NCBI RefSeq assembly: GCF_000237925.1
Contig: NW_017386087.1
Location: 186,001-250,000 of the forward strand
Direction: 5' to 3'
Length of the DNA stretch: 64,000 bases
Source of the DNA: Schistosoma mansoni
Lineage: Eukaryota > Platyhelminthes > Trematoda > Strigeidida > Schistosomatidae
The notes under the pieces are model-generated. The model was not told the origin of the DNA. It did not search any database and saw nothing but the letters and a program-made list of their open reading frames with translations. The position numbers were made by a program, and so were the translations under genes. Below, piece by piece: positions 58,701 to 64,000 of this stretch. Every line of letters begins with the position of its first letter. Within the stretch, counting starts at the first letter, position 1.

Positions 58701-60399
58701 TGCAGGTACATTTACTCTTTGTCTTCCCTTAGATCCTAAGTCTCTCAATTACCTTAAAAGCAATTTTTTACCCTACCAATTTAATTTTCTCGGATCATAT
58801 CTTCTGTGAACAATCTTTTCATCTACCACTTATAGTCACTGATTTTACTACTGGAATTATCTCGCTATGCTATGGTGTGACAATGCTAGGTTATACGTTG
58901 CATATAAGTTACGGAATATATCAATGTAATCGTTTTCGGTTACAGTTGGTTGGTATTTCCATCTATTTTTCTATCTGTGAATATATTTGAAACCGCTAAT
59001 TTAGCGAGTTTCCTTATTCCATGCTGACTTGCGCTTAATTTATATTTCTTTTTTCTGATACTAATTGTCCATTTACAGTTTCTAAAATGAGCAACTTCAC
59101 ACGCACTCCTACTTGCAAAATATCTGGTAATTGGTCTTCTACCTGGTCTTCATCTGCTATAAATCCATCATGTTCAAATTTCCGATCCACTCATAATCAA
59201 TGGCAACTAATACATAATCAACAACGATGTGCTTTAGAGAGTAACTTGAAGTTTCCGGTGTCAAGAAACAACCCTTCGAGTACCCTATCTGGTGAAGCTC
59301 AGGGTCAATGGCTGCTGGTGCAGCCACTCTTAGGATGGAACAGTACAAGCATTCATAGTCTGCAAAACATTTTATCAACTCATTTCAAACTTACTAGTTT
59401 TCATGTTTTGAGTCCAAGCAGCTGTAGCGTACTAATAAAACTTCAAAATATCGAGGATTCACTGCACTTAGCGAAGTTTTTTGGCGACCGTTTATCTGTA
59501 GAACCGTTGTCCGATCTCGATGCTCGCGTTCATCTGCAACAGCAAGTATGTTCCGTGTCAGTTTTTCGTTTTAAATTATTTTGTAAAGAAAGTCCTGCTC
59601 CTTACATTGAATTTCTTGAAAACTTTCAAGACGTTTTAAATGAGCAACTCTTAGCATTCTGCTTAGCAGATAACTTAGTACCATTTCAGTTAACATTATA
59701 TCTGTAGCACCTCACTACAACATATAAGCACTACGATATTTGTTCCCAACAGTTGTAAAAACATCAGTAAGAAGTCAGGTTGCATTTTCGTTTCATTTAA
59801 TCCTGTTTTGGTTATTTGCACAGCCTCCATACAAGCGCATTTTTGTTCTCGATAAGTACCATGTGTAGCGTTCATCCGATGACCTGTAATTGACTGTTGA
59901 AATACTACCCGCAGCTTTTCATCTAGTTTCTGTTCACATTTTTCCTGAGCAGTATTCATCTTTTTTTTGTATAATTTTATTTTTCACTGAATTAATTTTT
60001 CCTAAAAGTATCTTATTTCTCCAGTTTTTAGATAATGTCTTATTTGAAAATAAAATGAGATAAAAGTTATTTTGGTTATCCATTTTTCTCAGGTATCACA
60101 CTCTATGTGAAAAGAGTAGTATAATCTCGAAATAATCGTTCTGTGTGTATTACATTTGTATAGCATTTGTTACTATGTCGACTACATGCTGTTTCTCAAC
60201 TTTTTTATTTTTATTTTAGTCTTTGAACGCTTTTGGAGATGGTCTAACATGCAATCAGTTTAATACATCATCTGATATACACGCCACGTCACCTAATTTG
60301 AATAGCAATGGACAGTTTTACTCCCCCATGAATTCAAATAGCAAAAAGCCCAATCCTCATATTTCTCGTTTCGGAATAACTGTATGTGGAAGCAAGTAA
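34614..60399 (+). CDS. TNRC6: GW182/TNRC6 (gawky) miRNA silencing protein, complete 12-exon model
   Basis: GW182 proteins bind Argonaute through Trp motifs and recruit poly(A)-binding protein and deadenylases, silencing miRNA targets in the cytoplasm and P-bodies. My exons: 34614-34764, 34890-35041, 35074-35326, 43920-44414, 45328-45480, 47324-47637, 49950-50393, 55063-55383, 56465-56666, 57580-57681, 59079-59545, 60220-60399. Together they make 3,234 nt (1,077 residues plus stop) with matching phases throughout. Residues 1-506 are Ser/Asn-rich with about 20 isolated Trp, including GWG at 218-220. A UBA domain spans about 518-558, a Gln-rich region about 600-820, a PAM2-like motif 888-899 and a divergent RRM about 939-1009. 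The start ATG follows an in-frame TGA (34542-34544) across a 39-nt intron. It is shorter than fly gawky or vertebrate TNRC6. Family identity is strong; a few donor sites are ambiguous. Confidence 0.9.
34765..34889 (+). other. TNRC6 intron 1 (125 nt)
   Basis: A short intron from GTAAAC to TTGTTTTCAG. It separates codon position 1 from 2 (G|TT, Val51). Confidence 0.75.
34890..35041 (+). CDS. TNRC6: TNRC6 exon 2 (residues 51-101)
   Basis: It continues the frame with VSWSPNN, MSIWSSDM and QLWESSA, three further Trp motifs in Ser-rich sequence. The donor is GAT|GTAAGT, phase 0. Confidence 0.8.
35042..35073 (+). other. TNRC6 micro-intron (32 nt)
   Basis: GTAAGT to CGATAG, only 32 nt, phase 0 on both sides. 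Reading through instead keeps one frame open but yields hydrophobic sequence unlike the protein. Splicing restores VWDSS and a Ser-rich frame. Very short 5' introns are well known in schistosomes. Confidence 0.75.
35074..35326 (+). CDS. TNRC6: TNRC6 exon 3 (residues 102-186)
   Basis: It starts VWDSSHDP, has DSWKF, then Ser/Thr/Pro-rich low-complexity sequence ending NPDES. The donor TCAC|GTAAGT leaves one base, completed by CG of exon 4. The following intron is about 8.6 kb and holds two retrotransposons. Confidence 0.8.
35565..38460 (+). mobile_element. RTE-like (SR2/SR3-type) non-LTR retrotransposon A in TNRC6 intron 3
   Basis: Order: endonuclease start CVSETRIQDPS, GLAGVGIALSTRAEQALLGW, SGDFNAQLG (35960), then linker, IANLKRGRAAGPYGSAPEVVK, RT (QAGFRPGRGCID, SGVRQDCPLSPFLFNFIIDLL, LEYANCIVLFGEDADKM) and a C-terminal frame (37868-38320) with RRRDIRLSIKGRVYCAAVR and LRWLGHVLCMPGHRLPRRAL. 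The catalytic YADD is YANC, and about ten frame breaks are visible. 5'-truncated: the usual 5' UTR is missing. Inserted in gene sense. Confidence 0.82.
38500..38580 (-). repeat. tail fragment of the SINE-like repeat
   Basis: TTTATTTATTTAAACACATATTGGTAC, in sections, and ATATGCGCCACACAAA match the 3' tails of the dispersed repeat. Only about 80 nt remain, between retrotransposons A and B. Confidence 0.6.
38700..40990 (-). mobile_element. RTE-like non-LTR retrotransposon B, intact 439-codon RT frame
   Basis: The minus strand encodes an endonuclease frame (40851-40474: VCCLSETRIQDSSE, LAGVGVALSARDEAALIDW, SANAPTDCS), then a 439-codon frame (40416-39097) with QLLKRYKSPGPDDLPPALFK, QAGFRSGRGCID, SGVRQDCPISPFLFNFAIDD, intact LEYADDIVLL and LRVEDVR, then a shifted C-terminal frame (39090-38743: FDHRCLRRIADIQWQHHVSN). 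The endonuclease C-terminal half is deleted between FRH and CHRQSPPNE. It is the least damaged RT here and a different subfamily from A and C. Antisense in TNRC6 intron 3. Confidence 0.85.
41088..41132 (+). repeat. (AAT)n microsatellite
   Basis: Repeated AAT units with small interruptions, at the tail end of the adjacent minus-strand SINE-like repeat, so probably derived from its A-rich tail. Confidence 0.85.
41133..41660 (-). repeat. SINE-like dispersed repeat, copy 2
   Basis: Sense on minus. The whole unit is present: GCCCCCAAATGCCCTGGTATG end at about 41655, GGCCGAGAGTGGGGAGAGTC, the AAGTCCACTTAGGGGAGTTGG middle and the GGGCACCCGGGCAGTATCAC end near 41220. The CACACAAATC hairpin is reduced here. 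Confidence 0.82.
41661..43919 (+). other. TNRC6 intron 3 remainder, no gene
   Basis: 2.2 kb. 41740-42000 and 42950-43110 look like dispersed schistosome repeats (GGCATCCACTCGGCCACAAG), but I cannot class them. The rest is AT-rich. Confidence 0.4.
43920..44414 (+). CDS. TNRC6: TNRC6 exon 4 (residues 186-350), GWG motif
   Basis: The acceptor is TTTGTTTCAG. It carries the only canonical GWG (EGWGRRPID, W219), plus TPWEP, VWASGPP, GIWEMH, AAWQEE and RDWEG. This spaced Trp array is the likely main Argonaute-binding region. I chose donor GAAG|GTAATA; ATA|GTAAGC, 12 nt downstream, keeps the same phase. Confidence 0.88.
44415..45327 (+). other. TNRC6 intron 4
   Basis: 913 nt, AT-rich, no TE or coding signal recognised. 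Confidence 0.6.
45328..45480 (+). CDS. TNRC6: TNRC6 exon 5 (residues 351-401)
   Basis: It begins after TTCTATTTAG and joins as G|GA. Motifs NWNFGHS and LLWNS continue the Trp array. The donor is GAAA|GTAAGT, phase 1. Confidence 0.82.
45481..47323 (+). other. TNRC6 intron 5
   Basis: 1.84 kb, AT-rich, with an (AT)8 tract at 46955-46970. A 102-codon frame at its start is not protein-like. Confidence 0.6.
47324..47637 (+). CDS. TNRC6: TNRC6 exon 6 (residues 402-506)
   Basis: It joins as A|CT (Thr-Phe-Trp). Motifs FWNSGN, FSWDPDS, VSWDTSPSS and TTWGTLG lie in Ser/Thr/Pro-rich sequence. The donor TCT|GTAAGT is phase 0, directly before the UBA exon. Confidence 0.88.
48346..48780 (-). mobile_element. 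Merlin transposase fragment in TNRC6 intron 6
   Basis: The minus strand reads, in broken frames, KRTLPTYIGNRKASTLLPIIK-like sequence (about 48700-48630), then HFLDPTTGVHTNNVEPMWARLKNFSRAY with the catalytic Glu region, and ends YHDYNIENP. It is related to, but clearly diverged from, the Merlin copy at 7892-9005. The N-terminal half and the inverted repeats were not found. Confidence 0.78.
48781..49355 (+). other. TNRC6 intron 6, AT-rich part
   Basis: No gene or repeat recognised between the Merlin fragment and the SINE-like repeat. Confidence 0.5.
49356..49862 (+). repeat. SINE-like dispersed repeat, copy 3
   Basis: Sense on plus: GCCCCGAAATACCCTGGTACGG start, GAAATTGAGAGGACGAAAAGC, GGACACGGAAAGTCCACTTA, a 10-bp hairpin (49788-49813) and a TTAAATAAATAAAAC tail. 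It lies about 85 nt before the UBA exon acceptor. Confidence 0.85.
49950..50393 (+). CDS. TNRC6: TNRC6 exon 7 (residues 507-654), UBA domain
   Basis: The acceptor is TTTTCCACAG. Residues about 518-558 form a three-helix UBA-like domain: LVKYLMSQGFKREDAHAAL, then ASNMEPDKAIVELRERY. GW182 proteins carry a UBA-like domain between their N-terminal Trp region and Gln-rich region, as here. Ser/Gln/Asn-rich sequence follows. Confidence 0.9.
50394..51000 (+). other. TNRC6 intron 7, first part
   Basis: AT-rich with no recognised feature up to the retrotransposon at 51001. Confidence 0.5.
51001..54349 (+). mobile_element. RTE-like (SR2/SR3-type) non-LTR retrotransposon C in TNRC6 intron 7
   Basis: Begins with a 5' UTR (ACCTTGACGTGGTGGTCGAG). 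Endonuclease frame 51744-52274: CCVSETRIQDPCS, GLAGVGIALNPRAELALLDW, VAGDFNAQVG. Then linker frames to 53007, and an RT frame of 233 codons (53276-53977) with NHRGISLTNIVSKTLASIIL, QTGFRPGRGCID, GVRQGCSLSPFLFNFVIDMP and intact LEYADDIVLFGEDADKM. The C-terminal frame is 53850-54290. Frame breaks at about 52260, 53010, 53225, 53880 and 54290 inactivate it. The last part (HRLRWLGHVL region) is missing, replaced by a SINE-like repeat at 54350. Confidence 0.85.
54350..54877 (+). repeat. SINE-like dispersed repeat, copy 4
   Basis: Sense on plus, from GCCCCCGAATGCCCTGGTATG to a TAAATAAATATAAATAAGG tail. Hairpin at 54788-54813 with loop TCATTT. It replaces the 3' end of retrotransposon C with no RTE sequence after it. 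Confidence 0.85.
55063..55383 (+). CDS. TNRC6: TNRC6 exon 8 (residues 655-761)
   Basis: Ser/Asn/Thr/Pro-rich and poorly conserved, ending in a short helix (SMIELQKKHQ). The donor CAA|GTGGGT is weak but gives phase 0 to exon 9. GTGG|GTAGGA, 4 nt on, would break the frame. Confidence 0.8.
55384..56464 (+). other. TNRC6 intron 8
   Basis: 1.08 kb, T-rich, no TE recognised. Confidence 0.6.
56465..56666 (+). CDS. TNRC6: TNRC6 exon 9 (residues 762-829), Gln-rich helix
   Basis: The acceptor is CTGCTTACAG. Gln/His/Asn-rich start, then a heptad-like helix (ADVLVELQGQMQQIETQL), consistent with the Q-rich coiled-coil segment of the family. The donor is AACG|GTTAGT, phase 1. Confidence 0.82.
57028..57489 (-). 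repeat. left arm of 460-bp inverted repeat in TNRC6 intron 9
   Basis: The reverse complement of 58421-58883 at about 98-99% by eye. Differences are seen near 57031 and 57041 and as one T-run indel. Inner part: inverted 3' end of an RTE-like element. Outer ~140 bp: not retroelement. Confidence 0.92.
57580..57681 (+). CDS. TNRC6: TNRC6 exon 10 (102 nt, skippable in frame)
   Basis: TTTTTAG|GTACC to TCAG|GTATGT, phase 1 at both ends, so omitting it removes exactly 34 codons. It encodes a Trp motif AIGTWIAPSP. The exon lies in the loop between two 460-nt inverted arms (57028-57489, 58421-58883). Confidence 0.8.
58050..58740 (+). mobile_element. RTE-like retrotransposon 3' end, degenerate
   Basis: Plus-strand remnants of the RT C-terminus: LRRLWCGLDVRLPT-like, then CETWPLK, RRYYVGITIRLM-like and MCHVCPITA (the LGHVLCMPGHR segment shifted), ending GNMAQDRSQRCR. 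It corresponds to 37920-38460 of retrotransposon A. Its last 320 nt form part of the right arm of the inverted repeat. Confidence 0.72.
58421..58883 (+). repeat. right arm of 460-bp inverted repeat in TNRC6 intron 10
   Basis: Pairs with 57028-57489. A 63-codon frame appears in identical form, on opposite strands, in both arms and is not a gene. The loop of about 930 nt holds TNRC6 exon 10. Confidence 0.92.
59079..59545 (+). CDS. TNRC6: TNRC6 exon 11 (residues 863-1018), PAM2-like motif and RRM
   Basis: NWSSTW (881-885) is followed by a PAM2-like SAINPSCSNFRS (888-899) and then the C-terminal RRM: GQWLLVQPLLGW, the SIHSLQNIL helix, FHVLSPSSCSVLIKL strands and the SLHLAKFFGDRL helix. The GW182 RRM is known to be divergent and not to bind RNA in the usual way. 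The donor is CAA|GTATGT. An open frame runs to 59707 but loses resemblance after the donor. Confidence 0.88.
60220..60399 (+). CDS. TNRC6: TNRC6 exon 12 (residues 1019-1077)
   Basis: It follows a T-rich acceptor (TTATTTTAG), phase 0. SLNAFGDGLT, then Asn/Ser/Pro-rich sequence, stop TAA at 60397-60399. AGCAA|GTAAAG overlaps the stop, so a further exon cannot be excluded. Confidence 0.7.
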   Translation, partial: SLNAFGDGLTCNQFNTSSDIHATSPNLNSNGQFYSPMNSNSKKPNPHISRFGITVCGSK

Positions 60400-60749
60400 A
60401 GATTTGTATTTTTGAGAAAGATGTTCGTCTCATGGAATCTCTTATTCTCTGAATATCTTAGGGAAGTCTTCCAATCTCAACGCTTTCGCGTTCAGATTCA
60501 CGTCTCTGAAGCGCAGCCAATCTGTTAGTAGAAAAGTTAATGACTTTCACTTAAATTATGCTCAAGTTTTGTCAGTATGTAATACTCTTTCAATACCCCT
60601 ATTTAGTTCATCGTTTGCTGTGCCTACGAACATTCTGTGATCCAATATTATTACAATCATGCGTTTTGAATTTACAAAATTATATGCGGATCAAAACTAG
60701 TCAGAATTGCCTTGTTAATTATAAACGTCCTTTTATCCAATATCTCCCC

Positions 60750-60754
<5 letters not shown>

Positions 60755-60785
<31 letters not shown>
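60755..60785 (+). repeat. (AT)n microsatellite
   Basis: About 31 nt of alternating AT. Confidence 0.95.
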
Positions 60786-60786
<1 letters not shown>

Positions 60787-61619
60787 TAAAATACCTCATT
60801 GCCTTTCACTCATCATTATTTCTGTGTTTGCGAATGTAGCCTAACTGTTTGCCTGTTGTATGTTGCAGTTTTGTTTTTTAAGCCGTTCAGTTTTAGTAGT
60901 CTTTCATTTGTGTGCTTTTTTGGACAGTCTCTATTATCTGTAAATCGTTTCATTATTTATCTTTTTATAAAGAGACTTCTAGCATCGCCAAGGATTTAAT
61001 GTTTCTGGTCTATAAGTCGAGTGTTTTCCTCGTCCGTTTTGAATAATATTTAGTTTGCCCTAAATATTATATCATTGATGTACCTATACTTCATTTGTAC
61101 TCTCTTAATTTTCCTCTATATGTAGTACATTTTGCGTGATTTCATTGAGTTAATCAATCTAAACTGAGAATGTATTTTTTCATCTTAGTACAACACAGAC
61201 CATGTCTTTTGATAGGCCCTAACTGTGATGTATTTAATTATGCTCATCGTTCTAATTTTCTCATCATTTCTCTCGTCTTTAAAATGCAAAAATTATTTGG
61301 TCTCCAATTCTATAAATACACTGTCCTAACTGTAGACCGGTGCAATATGTTTCTTGTCCCTCAAATCATGCTCTAGACATTACTTACCTACCTCTTAAGA
61401 ACAGTAATTTTGTTTGATAAGCTTATAGCCCGTGCACCGTGTGTTAGTGTGTGTGTATGGTTAATAATACATTTTTCTTCTGACCTCAATAAGTGTGCAT
61501 CATATTATCAAATTATCACTTAATAATTATAATAAAAGAACTATAATCTACTCTGTCATTAGAAATGCTTAATTTTTGCAGATCCATCCGAAATTACATA
61601 ACTTCATTATCATGAAAAA

Positions 61620-61623
<4 letters not shown>

Positions 61624-61651
<28 letters not shown>
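61624..61651 (+). repeat. (AT)n microsatellite
   Basis: About 28 nt of alternating AT in the T-rich downstream region. Confidence 0.95.
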
Positions 61652-61654
<3 letters not shown>

Positions 61655-63861
61655 GTTATTTAATTTTTTTTAAACTCCGCCAATTATTGAGATATGTAAA
61701 ACATTTCCAATCAAATGGTCATCTGTTATGTACTTTGATTGTAATTGTTGCATCCAGTTTTTTCTCTGCACAATGGTCAATCTAAAACTCAAGTTAGGTT
61801 ATTCTGCTACTCTTTATCGTGTATGAATATATACTTATTCCGTCTTATTTAATTATTTTGAACTCTGAATAATTCTGGCTGTTTATCACAAGCTATTATG
61901 AGTTAGTCTTTCTAATTCTCGTGTCTTGTTGTTGATTGCATTTTCCTTTAATAATTCTAGATATAACTATACTTTTGTGGTTACCTTTCTGAATATTCTG
62001 TCTAAATTGTTTTTACGCAGTCGATTTTGTTATCACAACGACTAAGTTCTTTAATTTATCATGTCATGGGCTCTCTTTTTCTCTGCTAATTAACTCATTC
62101 CGGTGCAAAGCTATATTATGCTGCCAAACTTCCTTAAACCGCATAGTCTCTGTATTTTCCTTCGTTTTGTAATTCCTGCCACATCTTAAAAAAATATCTT
62201 CGTTTTTTAACTTAGTGGATTGCTAAATTATTCTACCTACTTATTACCTTTTACTTTAACCTGTGATCAGATCCTATGTGTTGTAGCTATTGCGCACCTA
62301 TCTCGCGTAATTTGATGTATTATTTCTCATTCCATTTATGAGCCATTGTTTTTCTTTTATTGTTATGTTCGTGTCTTATCTGATCTACATTTCCAGGGAT
62401 CCACAACATTTTTTGATGCTTTTCGTGCCTATGCTAACTGACTAGTTAGCATTATTCATATCACATATGTGCTTCCACTCAAATATGTTTGACAACGTAT
62501 AGTGTCAGTTTACAGCTGCAAAACAACGTAGGAAGTGGACTCACATAACATGATTGAAAGCCCCCTATTTTATTCAAATGTTCTTTGGTTGTGTCCCATG
62601 TACTCCCAAATTAATATGGTCCTATATTTCTCCACATATCCTGGATGCTCACAGATCAGTGTAAACTTCCATAGTTCAAAAATCACTGCTCTGTTTTGGA
62701 ACCTATTGGTGCGATGTATGGGACCTAATAAGTAGTCCAGTTTCATTTCCAACTGTTAGGACTCAGCATTCTTTTTTTCTGTGTCCAGTGTTGGATTTGC
62801 CGTCTTGTTTTCCCCTTTGTTAAGCATAATGATGTATTTGAAAAAAATTACCGGATTTTATTTTATAATAGATTCGCTGTTCTTTCACTTTATGTTTATT
62901 AAATATTTCCGTCATTCTCATATCTCCTGTCACCTAAATTTTCGACCACCTTTGCTGTACTGATACTAATTATCATCCAGTAAAGCGTTGTGATCTCTTA
63001 ATTGTTAGGAATATTTTAGCAAAACCCAGCTGGTTCCAAGGACCTTTATTTTACCCTTTAAGACAATGTTCTCTCCGAATTATGCTAATTAATAAAGCTG
63101 AAAGGTTTTCAGTTTTCACGTGACTTCTTTCTGGATTCTACTATCGTCTATCTAATGTCATCGTTGTTACCAGCTCAGCTTTCTGGATTACGAATTGCCA
63201 TTTTTGCGCCAAGTTGTTTAACTTATTATTAACTATTTAGCATTGTTTGCTGTGCTCAGTAGATAAAGGTTTTTAAGAAAACATTCAAGTTGTCTTGTTT
63301 TCACTGTTGCTTCTGAGTTTGGTTAATAAACGTTTCTCTCCGTGTGTTCCATATTTTTGTACGCGGATAGTTAACTCGGATTTCATATTCAAATTCTCGA
63401 AAAATTATTTGTTCATTCTGTTGGACAATAAATCTTAACGTCAAATCCTTTGTTTTAATCGCTCGTAAAAAGTGTACAATCCATGTTTAACATAGTGAGT
63501 AGTCAAACCCTTTGGTAAATCTTTAAAGCCATATATGTTCTTCTATTAGGTATCCAGAATCACAACGTTGGGGGCGTCAAGTTGAGTATGTTAGTCTACT
63601 TAGCATATACTTTATAGACTGTAGTAATAGTGACGACAATTACCTGAAATTACGACGAAATAATTGATATTCGCAACTTAGAAGCAATTTATAGACTAAT
63701 TGTGCATTTTGAGAGGTACTATGTAAGCTAAACATGATTTGTTTTCTAAACATTTCTTGTTAGTTACCTCCCAGTAGCAAACTGAGATTAACTTTACGAA
63801 ACTAATGAGTACTCGAAACCCTAACAGCTTTTTGTGGCTGCGATAAGCATCACAGGATGGC

Positions 63862-64000
63862 CCCCATATGCCCTGGTATGGCCGAGAGTGGGGAGAGTCC
63901 GCTCTCCCTCTCGAAATACTCTCACATGGCCATGCGTAATATAGCCTCTGCCAGGGAAGTCCTACTCACTGCCTTCTCGTGGCGGGGGTGTTGTATACGA
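63862..64000 (+). repeat. SINE-like dispersed repeat, copy 5, cut by window end
   Basis: Begins GCCCCCATATGCCCTGGTATG and matches 54352-54490 almost base for base, including the variant GGCGGGGGTGTTGTATACGA. It is therefore closer to copy 4 than to the others. Confidence 0.85.

Larger units (their letters stand above)
60400..63850 (+). other. T-rich region, likely TNRC6 3' UTR/downstream
   Basis: Strongly T-biased on the + strand with no recognisable gene; the short frames here are hydrophobic and look random. AATAAA hexamers occur at about 63090, 63324 and 63425. TNRC6 homologues often have long 3' UTRs, so part of this may be transcribed. Confidence 0.45.

Noticed and set aside
57162-58748. 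Identical 63-codon frames on opposite strands (57162-57353 and 58557-58748)
   Set aside because: They lie within the inverted repeat arms, antisense to the RTE C-terminus; no protein resemblance.
59546-59707. Extension of TNRC6 exon 11 to the stop at 59705
   Set aside because: The sequence after CAA|GTATGT turns hydrophobic and unlike the family, and the donor is in phase with exon 12. Retention as an isoform stays possible.

Overview
The window looks like nuclear DNA of a blood fluke of the genus Schistosoma or a close relative. It is AT-rich and has small coding exons separated by long introns. It is packed with the retroelement types known from schistosome genomes: RTE-like and CR1-like non-LTR elements, Penelope-like elements with a GIY-YIG domain, gypsy-like LTR remnants and Merlin DNA transposons. 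The species cannot be fixed by eye.

Two host genes are supported, both on the + strand. Positions 270-21,926 hold the last five exons of CFAP91 (MAATS1/AAT1), a ciliary and flagellar radial-spoke-base protein; its 5' part lies before the window. Positions 34,614-60,399 hold a complete 12-exon model of the single-copy-type GW182/TNRC6 (gawky) protein, the Argonaute partner in miRNA silencing. All exon junctions are phase-compatible and sum to 1,077 codons plus stop. The order is W-motif region, UBA, Q-rich region, a PAM2-like motif and an RRM. The first introns are tiny (39, 125 and 32 nt), as is typical of schistosome 5' gene ends, and the later ones are swollen by transposons.

Layout: 1-175 RTE tail; 270-21,926 CFAP91 exons with introns holding Penelope, RTE and Merlin copies (1.5-2.0, 4.1-6.2, 7.9-9.0, 9.4-12.2, 16.9-19.4, 19.6-20.9 kb); 22-34.5 kb intergenic, with a Penelope copy, a CR1-like RT, two different LTR-element remnants, an RTE tail and a gypsy integrase; 34.5-60.4 kb TNRC6, with three longer RTE-like copies (35.6-38.5, 38.7-41.0, 51.0-54.35 kb), a Merlin fragment and several copies of a dispersed SINE-like repeat; 60.4-63.8 kb T-rich DNA, probably the TNRC6 3' UTR or downstream sequence.

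The most interesting structures are a nearly perfect 460-bp inverted repeat in introns 9 and 10 of TNRC6, which encloses in-frame exon 10, and a recurrent hammerhead-core-like hairpin with compensating stem changes at the ends of Penelope-like copies. None of the mobile elements has an intact full-length coding region, and several have lost catalytic residues.
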